The position numbers were made by a program, and so were the translations under genes. The notes beneath the pieces are model-generated. The model was not told the origin of the DNA, searched no databases, and worked only from the letters and a program-made list of their open reading frames with translations. A DNA stretch of 64,000 nucleotides from JBNKHG01 sp050290225 (GTDB taxonomy: Bacteria > Pseudomonadota > Gammaproteobacteria > Pseudomonadales > Cellvibrionaceae). Below are positions 14,513 through 21,699 of the stretch, piece by piece. The DNA is taken from contig JBNKHG010000002.1 of assembly GCA_050290225.1 (NCBI GenBank), positions 62,001 through 126,000 on the forward strand. Direction: 5' to 3'. Within the stretch, counting starts at the first letter, position 1. Each line of letters opens with the position of its first letter.

Positions 14513-16405
14513 ATGCCAGAGACCAAACCCGACTCTGAACCCCGCAAGCCAAGGCTGGATCCCTACCTGGCCTGGCTGCTGCTATTGGGGTTGAGCTTTT
14601 TCTACCTGAGCGCGGTGATGCCGGAGAAAAACAGTGAAATCATCTCCTACAGCGAATTTATGCAGGCGATCGAAGACAACAGTGTGCGCGAAGTCAATAT
14701 TCGCGGTGTAAATGTCAGAGGTTTTTACCGCAACGAAGACCAACAGAACCCCCGCTTCCAGACCACGCTGCCCGCCTTTGTGGACAGCGACATTCTGTCT
14801 CTGATGCGCGACCATGACGTGGTGGTCAATATTCGTCCCGATCAATCCCCCCTGTGGATGCAGATTCTGTCGAGCTTTCTGCCCTGGGTGCTGTTGATCT
14901 TCTTTCTGGTATACGCCTCCCGCGCCTTGCAGAGTCGCATGGGCGGTGGCGGCGGTTTTTTAAATTTCTCCCGCTCCCTGGCCCGCCGCTACGAGCGCAG
15001 TGATACCGGCCCCACCTACGACGATGTCGCCGGATTGGAGCAAGCGAAAAAGGATTTGGAGGAAATTGTCGAATATTTGAAAACCCCGGAAAAATTCCAG
15101 CGCCTGGGAGCCAAAATGCCGAAAGGCATTTTAATGATGGGCGCTCCCGGTACCGGTAAAACCCTGCTGGCCAGGGCGACCGCCGCCGAGGCGGGGGTGC
15201 CCTTTTTCTCCATAAGCGGCTCGGAGTTTATCGAACTGTATGTGGGTGTGGGCGCATCGCGGGTGAGGGACATGTTCGCCAACGCCCGCAAGGAAGCGCC
15301 CGCGTTGATTTTTATAGACGAGATCGATTCCGTCGGCCGGGTTAGAGGCACCGGCCTGGGCGGTGGCAACGACGAGCGGGAACAGACCCTGAATCAAATT
15401 CTGGCGGAGATGGACGGTTTCGAGCCCGAAGAGGTGGTGGTTGTCCTGGCGGCCACCAACCGTCCCGATGTACTTGATCCGGCGCTGATGCGCCCCGGGC
15501 GTTTTGACCGCAAGGTGATTTTGGAGCTGCCTCAGAGAAAGGCGCGCAAGGAAATTCTACTGGTCCACACCCGCAAAACGCCCCTGGCGGAGGATGTGGA
15601 TCTGGATCGGATCGCCGCCATGACTGTCGGCTTCTCCGGCGCCGATATCGAAAACCTGGTCAACGAGGCGGCCCTGCATGCCGCGCGCAATGACAGCGAT
15701 GCCCTTTGCGCCGCCGATTTCCAGTTCGCACACGACAAGGTGGTGATGGGAGCCGAACGCAAAGACATTATCAACGAGAGTGAACGGGCCCGAATCGCTT
15801 GCCACGAAGCGGGTCATGCCTTGACGGCCCTTCTCTCGCCCCATAGCGATCCGGTACAAAAAGTCTCAATCGTACCCCGGGGTCAGGCCCTCGGCATGAC
15901 TGAGCAGCTTCCCACGGAAGACCGGCATACGCTGAATGAGGACTTTCTCAAGGATCGCCTGCAAATTCTGTTGGGTGGACGCAATGCCGAGAAACTGCTG
16001 TATGGCAATACCAGCTCGGGGGCGGCCAACGACCTCAAGGAGGCCACCCGCCTGGCGCGCAACATGGTGGTTAACTGGGGCATGAGCGAATCCCTCGGCC
16101 CCATGGGCCTGCGAGATGGTGAAGAGCACCCCTTCCTGGGACGTGAATTGACAGAACCGCGCAACTACAGCGAAGCCACTGCCCAGCTGATCGACCAGGA
16201 GGTGCGTGGATTGTTGATGACGGCGGAGACCGCCTGCCTGCGTCGCCTGGAAAATCACCGCCGGGAACTTCAGATTCTGATTGACGCCCTGCTGGAGCAT
16301 GAATCCCTGGATCAAGATGCCATCACTGCGCTGTTGGCCAACGCCGGCGATGAAATCAACAATACGCCCACTGAAAATCCAACCGTGGAAAATCCCAAGC
16401 CATAG
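14513..16405 (+). CDS. FtsH-type membrane ATP-dependent zinc metalloprotease (paralogue)
   Basis: A 630-residue AAA+ protease. Two N-terminal transmembrane helices (about residues 20-38 and 118-137) flank a periplasmic domain. The AAA module has Walker A GAPGTGKT (residues 210-217), Walker B LIFIDEIDSVG, the pore motif region and the second region of homology (ATNRPDVLDPALMRPGRFDR). The zinc site is HEAGH (431-435) with the third ligand in the SSGAANDLKEAT region. AAAAGGAC precedes the ATG. The canonical ftsH is normally beside rlmE and folP; this copy is next to a Na/Pi cotransporter and nuclease, so it is probably a second, specialised FtsH. It degrades membrane or misfolded proteins. Confidence 0.9.
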   Translation: MPETKPDSEPRKPRLDPYLAWLLLLGLSFFYLSAVMPEKNSEIISYSEFMQAIEDNSVREVNIRGVNVRGFYRNEDQQNPRFQTTLPAFVDSDILSLMRDHDVVVNIRPDQSPLWMQILSSFLPWVLLIFFLVYASRALQSRMGGGGGFLNFSRSLARRYERSDTGPTYDDVAGLEQAKKDLEEIVEYLKTPEKFQRLGAKMPKGILMMGAPGTGKTLLARATAAEAGVPFFSISGSEFIELYVGVGASRVRDMFANARKEAPALIFIDEIDSVGRVRGTGLGGGNDEREQTLNQILAEMDGFEPEEVVVVLAATNRPDVLDPALMRPGRFDRKVILELPQRKARKEILLVHTRKTPLAEDVDLDRIAAMTVGFSGADIENLVNEAALHAARNDSDALCAADFQFAHDKVVMGAERKDIINESERARIACHEAGHALTALLSPHSDPVQKVSIVPRGQALGMTEQLPTEDRHTLNEDFLKDRLQILLGGRNAEKLLYGNTSSGAANDLKEATRLARNMVVNWGMSESLGPMGLRDGEEHPFLGRELTEPRNYSEATAQLIDQEVRGLLMTAETACLRRLENHRRELQILIDALLEHESLDQDAITALLANAGDEINNTPTENPTVENPKP

Positions 16406-16493
16406 CCGCCCGCACCTGGTACTTCTTGCCGATTGTGACCCTTTCGATGATGGGTTAGCCTGAGCTGCCGCAAACGATAGCCAGGGATGGACG

Positions 16494-16919
16494 ATGAAAG
16501 CGGTCTTAACTCTCAGCCGATACAGCGGCCTCCTTCTTCTCAGTCTGTTAATCAATGTCAGCCCTAGGGCTGACATCTACAAATGGACCGATAGCCAGGG
16601 CATTACCCACTACGCCGAATCCCCGCCACCCGGACAACCGCAACAGGCGCGGGAGATTTCCCGGCAATTGCCTCCCTTTCATAGTTTGGCCAAACCCGAT
16701 CGGCTATTTCCCAAACCACGAAAGGCCACCCGGTATTCGCCGAAACACCCATCCCGAAAATACAAGCGAAGCGATAGGCAAAAAGCCTGTGACCGCTACC
16801 GCCAACAGATCAAAAGCATTAAGAAGCAGTTAAGGGCCGGTTACCGTGAACCCAAGGGAAATCGCCTGCGTGCCAGGCGGCGGGAACTATCCGAAAAACT
16901 CTATAACGAGTGTCGCTAG
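16494..16919 (+). CDS. DUF4124-domain secreted protein
   Basis: A 141-residue protein. A hydrophobic N-terminal signal (LLLLSLLINVSPRAD, about residues 14-28) is followed immediately by the DUF4124 signature IYKWTDSQGITHYAESPPPG (about residues 29-48). The rest is very basic and polar, ending in a Lys/Arg-rich helix (CDRYRQQIKSIKKQLRAGYR). DUF4124 proteins are small periplasmic proteins of unknown role common in gammaproteobacteria. The ATG has no strong ribosome-binding site (GGGATGGACG upstream). Its stop is 17 bases from the convergent rnhB stop. Confidence 0.75.
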   Translation: MKAVLTLSRYSGLLLLSLLINVSPRADIYKWTDSQGITHYAESPPPGQPQQAREISRQLPPFHSLAKPDRLFPKPRKATRYSPKHPSRKYKRSDRQKACDRYRQQIKSIKKQLRAGYREPKGNRLRARRRELSEKLYNECR

Positions 16920-16936
16920 ATTGAATGCTCCAGGAA

Positions 16937-17542
16937 CTAAAACAGGTCCAACTGCTCCAGGCGCGTCCTGACCGGCCCGAATGAGGCGCGGTGAATGGGT
17001 GTCACCCCCAATTTATCCAGGGCCTCCAAATGCACCTTGGTGGGATACCCCTTGTGACCGGCAAAGCCGTAACCCGGGTAGAGCGCATCCATGGACACCA
17101 TTTCCCGATCACGGGTAACCTTGGCGAGAATGGACGCGGCACCGATGGCCGCTACTCGACCGTCGCCCTTTACCACCGCTTCGGCGGAATAATCCCACCG
17201 GGGGATTTTATTGCCATCCACCAGCACATGCTCGGGTTGCACGTCGAGACCTTCCACAGCCCGCTTCATGGCCAACAGACTGGCCTGGAGGATATTGAGT
17301 TGATCGATTTCCGCCACCGTGGCGCGGGCAATGCTCCAGCTTCTGGCTTTGGCCTGAATTTCATCGAAAAGGGTGTCGCGACGTTTTTCAGTCAGTTTCT
17401 TTGAATCGTTCAGACCCTCGATCGGGTTGTCAGGATCAAGGATCACGGCTGCTGTGACAACATCACCCGCCAAGGGACCGCGTCCCACTTCGTCAACGCC
17501 TGCCACCAGATCGCCGGTGTAGAGTGAGATAAAGGGTTCCAC
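16937..17542 (-). CDS. rnhB: Ribonuclease HII
   Basis: A 201-residue cytoplasmic enzyme that cuts RNA in RNA/DNA hybrids, mainly single ribonucleotides and primers. Type 2 RNase H motifs are complete: VAGVDEVGRGPLAGDVV (catalytic Asp-Glu near residue 16), LNDSKKLTEKRR, a third acidic residue in LVDGNKI, and the Asp of SILAKVTRDR. The length is typical. It is the last gene of the rpsB-to-rnhB minus-strand block, 25 bases after lpxB, as in other gammaproteobacteria; dnaE and accA, which often follow, are absent here. Confidence 0.96.
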   Translation of the reverse strand: MEPFISLYTGDLVAGVDEVGRGPLAGDVVTAAVILDPDNPIEGLNDSKKLTEKRRDTLFDEIQAKARSWSIARATVAEIDQLNILQASLLAMKRAVEGLDVQPEHVLVDGNKIPRWDYSAEAVVKGDGRVAAIGAASILAKVTRDREMVSMDALYPGYGFAGHKGYPTKVHLEALDKLGVTPIHRASFGPVRTRLEQLDLF

Positions 17543-17567
17543 GTTTTTCCTCGATCGTTTTTCCGGA

Positions 17568-18761
17568 TCAATGCCCAGCGATTAATGACAGTACTGCCTG
17601 GGCCGCCCGCTCACTGGCATCGCAACGCAACTGCCGGTGAATTTCCAGAAATTCCTGTTGCAGGTGCGCGGCAATGTCTGTGTTATCGAAATAGGCCATC
17701 ACCGCCCGCCCAAGGGCTTCTGGCGTAGCATCATCCTGGAGAATTTCCGGCACCAGCCGACGGTCGGCGAGCAGGTTTGGCAGGGAAATGTATTTGGATT
17801 TCAGCAACCGCGAGATAATGGCATAAGACAGGGGTGCCATCTTGTAAGCCACCACCATGGGTCGTTTGAGCAACAGCGCTTCGAGGGTGGTGGTGCCCGA
17901 AGCCATCAATACCACATCGGCGGCACGCATGGCAGTCTGGGACTGACCGTCGATCAATCGCAGGGGCAATTCCCCATACTCGCGGCAGAAATCCCCCAAC
18001 CGCTGCTCCAGCTGTTGGCGTCGTTCGGTATTGGCCGCGGGAATCACAAACTGCAAATTCGGGTCGCGCTGCAGGCACCAACGCGCCGTGTGCAAAAACA
18101 GCTCGCCCAACAATTTCACTTCTCCACCGCGACTACCGGGCAGCAGCGCCACCAGTTTTTTATCGGGGGAAAACGCCAGCTCCCGACGCGCGCCCTGCTG
18201 ATCCACTTCAAGGGGAAAGTCTGTGGCCAGGGGGTGGCCAACAAAAGTCACCGGCACCTGATGCTGCCGGTAAAAGTCTGCTTCGAACGGTAGCAGGGTC
18301 AACATCAAATCCACCGACCTGGCGATTTTGACAATGCGCTTCTGGCGCCAGGCCCAGACTGACGGACTGACATAATGCACGGTGGGGATACCGGCGGCCT
18401 TGAGTTTACCTTCCAGGGACAGATTAAAGTCCGGGGAATCGACCCCAATAAACACATCCGGCTTTTGGCTTAAAAAGTGTTGGCGCAGGGTTTTTCGAAT
18501 GTGCAGGAGTTCGGGCAAGCGCTTTAACGGCTCCACCAACCCCATGACCGCCAACCGCTCCTGGGGAAAGAAAGACTGAAATCCGAGTGCCAGCATTTTG
18601 GGGCCGCCGATACCCTCGAATACCGCATTGGGATAACGCCGCTGAATCGCAGCCATCAAACCGGCACCCAGAATATCACCGGAGGCTTCGCCCACAACCA
18701 TACCGATACGCAGTGATCGATCGCTACGCGCAGTCGATCCGTTCTCGACAGTTTCCGCCAT
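17568..18761 (-). CDS. lpxB: Lipid-A-disaccharide synthase
   Basis: A 397-residue GT19 glycosyltransferase joining UDP-diacylglucosamine and lipid X on the inner face of the inner membrane. Motifs include VGEASGDILGAGL near the N-terminus, EGIGGPKMLALGF, VHYVSPSVWAWRQKRI and ALLPGSRGGEVKLL, plus the C-terminal nucleotide-binding part with ASGTTTLEALLLKRPMVVAYK. The length is normal. It starts three bases after the lpxA stop, so it is translationally close to it. A 16-residue polar N-terminal extension precedes the first conserved strand. Confidence 0.97.
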   Translation of the reverse strand: MAETVENGSTARSDRSLRIGMVVGEASGDILGAGLMAAIQRRYPNAVFEGIGGPKMLALGFQSFFPQERLAVMGLVEPLKRLPELLHIRKTLRQHFLSQKPDVFIGVDSPDFNLSLEGKLKAAGIPTVHYVSPSVWAWRQKRIVKIARSVDLMLTLLPFEADFYRQHQVPVTFVGHPLATDFPLEVDQQGARRELAFSPDKKLVALLPGSRGGEVKLLGELFLHTARWCLQRDPNLQFVIPAANTERRQQLEQRLGDFCREYGELPLRLIDGQSQTAMRAADVVLMASGTTTLEALLLKRPMVVAYKMAPLSYAIISRLLKSKYISLPNLLADRRLVPEILQDDATPEALGRAVMAYFDNTDIAAHLQQEFLEIHRQLRCDASERAAQAVLSLIAGH

Positions 18762-18764
18762 GGG

Positions 18765-19553
18765 TCAGCGGACGATACCGCGCGCGGAGGCCTTGAGGGA
18801 TTCGATCATCAGGTTCACACGTGCGAAGGACAGGGCCAACTGCTCGAGTTCCTTGATGGCTTCATCAACCGTAAGACCGCGACGATATACCAATTTAAAA
18901 GCCTTGTTTATTGCCGCGATTTCCTCCTTGGAAAACCCGCGCCGGCGCAGACCTTCGGCATTGATACTCTTTGCCGCCGCTGGATTACCGTTCACCATAA
19001 CATAGGCGGGCACATCCTTGCCGATGGCGCTGCCCATACCGGTAAAGCCGTGGGCGCCGATTTTGCAGAATTGATGCACCAGGGTGAAACCGCCCAAAAT
19101 GGCCCAATCATCGATTTGCACGTGGCCGGCCAGGGCGGCGTTATTGACCAGGATACAGTGATTGCCAATCACGCTGTCATGGCCCACATGAACATAAGCC
19201 ATCAACAGGTTGTCATTGCCGATGGTGGTCTCGCCACGGTCCTGGACCGTACCGCGGTGAATGGTAACCCCTTCACGAATGACATTGTTGTCGCCAATCA
19301 CCAACGTAGTCGGCTCACCCTGGTACTTCAAGTCAGGGGTATCCTCGCCCACGGAGGAAAATTGGTAGACATGATTGTTCCGGCCGATAGTGGTCGGACC
19401 TTTTATTACCACGTGGGATTCGATCACCGTTCCCTCCCCGATTTCCACATCGGGGCCGATGATCGACCAGGGACCTACCTTCACATTCTCCGCCAGTTTG
19501 GCGCTGGGGTCGATAATGGCTCGAGCGTCCACACTTGATAGTGTTTGAGTCAA
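18765..19553 (-). CDS. lpxA: UDP-N-acetylglucosamine acyltransferase
   Basis: 262 residues from a proposed TTG start at 19553, nine bases after GGGAGG; a GTG at 19577 is in frame but would overlap fabZ by 20 bases and lacks a ribosome-binding site. The left-handed beta-helix hexapeptide repeats fill residues 12-190, and the catalytic His lies in the region after GVTIHRGTVQ. The C-terminal helices include RRGLTVDEAIKELEQLA. It transfers R-3-hydroxyacyl from acyl carrier protein to UDP-GlcNAc, the first lipid A step. It sits between fabZ and lpxB in the standard order. Confidence 0.96.
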   Translation of the reverse strand: MTQTLSSVDARAIIDPSAKLAENVKVGPWSIIGPDVEIGEGTVIESHVVIKGPTTIGRNNHVYQFSSVGEDTPDLKYQGEPTTLVIGDNNVIREGVTIHRGTVQDRGETTIGNDNLLMAYVHVGHDSVIGNHCILVNNAALAGHVQIDDWAILGGFTLVHQFCKIGAHGFTGMGSAIGKDVPAYVMVNGNPAAAKSINAEGLRRRGFSKEEIAAINKAFKLVYRRGLTVDEAIKELEQLALSFARVNLMIESLKASARGIVR

Positions 19554-19557
19554 TGCA

Positions 19558-19995
19558 TTAAACCTCCCGATCAGCACACATAATCGTGGCAGAGGCCGCT
19601 AACTCACCGTTGACACTGGCCTTACAGTCAAACTTCCAGATGCCGCGCTTTTCAGAGACCACCAGGGCTTCCAGATCCAGGCGATCACCTGGCACCACCT
19701 GGCGGCGAAAACGCACCTTGTCCGCCCCTGCGAACAGGTAAATGGAACCGTCTTCGGGAGTTTTCCCCACGGACTTGAAACCCAGAATGCCGGAGGCCTG
19801 AGCCATGGCTTCAACGATCATCACCCCCGGAAAAATTGGCGCCTGGGGAAAATGACCGTTAAACACATCCTCGTTGATCGAGATATTCTTGTAGGCTTTA
19901 ATCGATTCCATTTCCACCAGCTCGATCACGCGATCCACCAGTAAAAAGGGATAGCGGTGTGGCAGGTACTTACGAATTTCAGCAATTTCCATCAT
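19558..19995 (-). CDS. fabZ: 3-hydroxyacyl-ACP dehydratase FabZ
   Basis: 145 residues from ATG 19995 (MMEIAEIRKYLPHRYPFLL). The frame is open further upstream but would overlap lpxD. The hot-dog fold signature is clear: YLPHRYPFLLVDRV, then the active-site His in GHFPQAPIFPGVMIVEAMAQ with the catalytic Glu in EAMAQ, and FAGADKVRFRRQVVPGDRL. It dehydrates 3-hydroxyacyl-ACP in fatty acid synthesis and competes with LpxA and LpxD for the same substrates. That explains its conserved place between them. Confidence 0.97.
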   Translation of the reverse strand: MMEIAEIRKYLPHRYPFLLVDRVIELVEMESIKAYKNISINEDVFNGHFPQAPIFPGVMIVEAMAQASGILGFKSVGKTPEDGSIYLFAGADKVRFRRQVVPGDRLDLEALVVSEKRGIWKFDCKASVNGELAASATIMCADREV

Positions 19996-20033
19996 GGTCT
20001 TGGCCCCCAAAATCTCAGCCAGTCTTATAATTT

Positions 20034-21062
20034 TCAGTCCGTGTGCTTCTTTTCCAACTGTTTTACCCGTGTCGCGAGTTTTTCCAGCTGTCCAAAACGC
20101 ACTGCATTTCTGCGCCACTCTTTTGTGGCCATCATGGGAGTTCCCGAGGAATAGGAACCCGCCTGGGTAATTGATTTCGTCACCAGGGTCATGGCGGAGA
20201 CATGTACCCCGTCCACAATTGTCAAATGCCCGACGATACCCACAGCGCCGGCAATGGTGCAATTGGCGCCGATTACGGTGCTGCCGGCAATGGCAGAACA
20301 GGCAGCAATAGCGGTGTTGGTTCCGATTTGAACATTATGAGCAACCTGAACCTGGTTATCGATTTTAACACCGTCGGCCAGGCGAGTATCCCCCAGCGCA
20401 CCTCTATCGATGGTGGTGCCGGCACCCAGCTCCACATTGTCGCCAATTACCACACCACCAAGCTGGTGAATTTTGGTCCAACCACCGGCTCCCGGCGCAA
20501 AACCAAACCCGTCGGACCCAATCACCACACCAGAATGAATGATGGCGTTCTCGCCGACAGATACTCCGTGATAGACACTGACATTGGCGTTGAGGCGACT
20601 ATCGCGCCCAATCACGGAATCGGCACCGATAAAACAGCCGGGACCGATTTGCACCCCGGCGCCTATATCAGCCCCGGCTTCGATCACGACCCGGGGACCG
20701 ATGGCGGCCGTAGCGTGAATGCTCACAGTCTCATCAATTACCGCCGTCGGGTGAACACCCTTCGGTATCTGCGGCTGGCGATCAAACAGGGGGGTGAGGC
20801 GTGCATAAGCCAGGTAAGGATTATCCAGCAACAGTTTGTTGCCATCGTAATCTGGCGCCATATCCGGATGCAGGATCACCGCGCTTGCCCGGGTGGTGGC
20901 AAGGTACTTTCGATACACCGGATTAGCAAGGAAGCTCAACTGACCCAGTTGAGCTTCCTGAAGAGTTGCCAATGCGGAAATTTCGCAATCAGCGTCGCCT
21001 TGTAAATCGGCCCCCAGGCACCGGGCCAATTCGCCCAGCGTGTAAATAGCCCGCGTTGTCAT
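20034..21062 (-). CDS. lpxD: UDP-3-O-acylglucosamine N-acyltransferase
   Basis: 342 residues. The N-terminal uridine-binding domain (residues 1-100; ISALATLQEAQLGQLSFLANPVYR) is followed by a left-handed beta-helix of hexapeptide repeats (about 105-300). A C-terminal helix ends in a Lys-rich tail (RVKQLEKKHTD). The catalytic His lies in the HQLGGVVIGDNVELGAG region. It adds the second hydroxyacyl chain to the lipid A precursor. It follows skp after 15 bases and precedes fabZ by 38. Confidence 0.97.
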   Translation of the reverse strand: MTTRAIYTLGELARCLGADLQGDADCEISALATLQEAQLGQLSFLANPVYRKYLATTRASAVILHPDMAPDYDGNKLLLDNPYLAYARLTPLFDRQPQIPKGVHPTAVIDETVSIHATAAIGPRVVIEAGADIGAGVQIGPGCFIGADSVIGRDSRLNANVSVYHGVSVGENAIIHSGVVIGSDGFGFAPGAGGWTKIHQLGGVVIGDNVELGAGTTIDRGALGDTRLADGVKIDNQVQVAHNVQIGTNTAIAACSAIAGSTVIGANCTIAGAVGIVGHLTIVDGVHVSAMTLVTKSITQAGSYSSGTPMMATKEWRRNAVRFGQLEKLATRVKQLEKKHTD

Positions 21063-21077
21063 CGACCGGCGTGTGAC

Positions 21078-21584
21078 TTACTTGGCTTTATTCAGTTTAT
21101 CGGTCACCTTGGCGGTGATATCGAAAGAGGCGTCAGCGTAATAGGCCACCTTGCTGTCCAATACCAGGCCGATACCCTCGGCGGTAATCATCTGATTGAG
21201 CACGGTCTTGGCCTTGGGGGCCAATTCCTGCATGATGCGCTGCACCGCCGCATTCTTTTCAGCCTGGAGTTTTTTGGCGGCCAATTCCAGATCGGCTCGC
21301 TTGTATTCAACTTTCTTGCGATGTTCCACCTGCTGCTCCTGAGACCAGGTCATGCCATTGGTTTCAGCATCTTTGGCCAATCCCTGCAGGTCCACTCTGA
21401 GGCTCTCAAACTTGGCCTGCATCGCCGCAAACTCCGCATTGGACTGCAACTCCTGCACCCGCTGCTTGGCGACCTCTGTACTGAGAATTGCAGTCTGTAA
21501 GTCGAACACCGCCACTTTGTCGCTGGCCAGGGCTACACCTGACAGAATCATGGCCGCAGCAGTCATCATCACTTTCTTAATCAT
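21078..21584 (-). CDS. skp: OmpH/Skp periplasmic chaperone
   Basis: 168 residues from ATG 21584 with AGG about ten bases upstream (an in-frame TTG lies two codons earlier). A signal peptide is present (MIKKVMMTAAAMILSGVALA). The mature protein has the Skp pattern: a short beta strand (KVAVFDLQTAIL), a long coiled coil with lysine-rich heptads (about residues 40-130), then EGIGLVLDSKVAYYADASFDIT. It holds unfolded outer-membrane proteins in the periplasm for BamA, encoded just upstream in the same operon. Confidence 0.93.
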   Translation of the reverse strand: MIKKVMMTAAAMILSGVALASDKVAVFDLQTAILSTEVAKQRVQELQSNAEFAAMQAKFESLRVDLQGLAKDAETNGMTWSQEQQVEHRKKVEYKRADLELAAKKLQAEKNAAVQRIMQELAPKAKTVLNQMITAEGIGLVLDSKVAYYADASFDITAKVTDKLNKAK

Positions 21585-21699
21585 ACCCAAATTACCTATG
21601 GTTAATAGCTCTCTAGCTGGAGAGCCCGTTATTGTCGTTAGCTCGTGAATGAAACGGGGTTGTCACATCGGGCAACAATGTCCCTTGACCCATTCCCGT

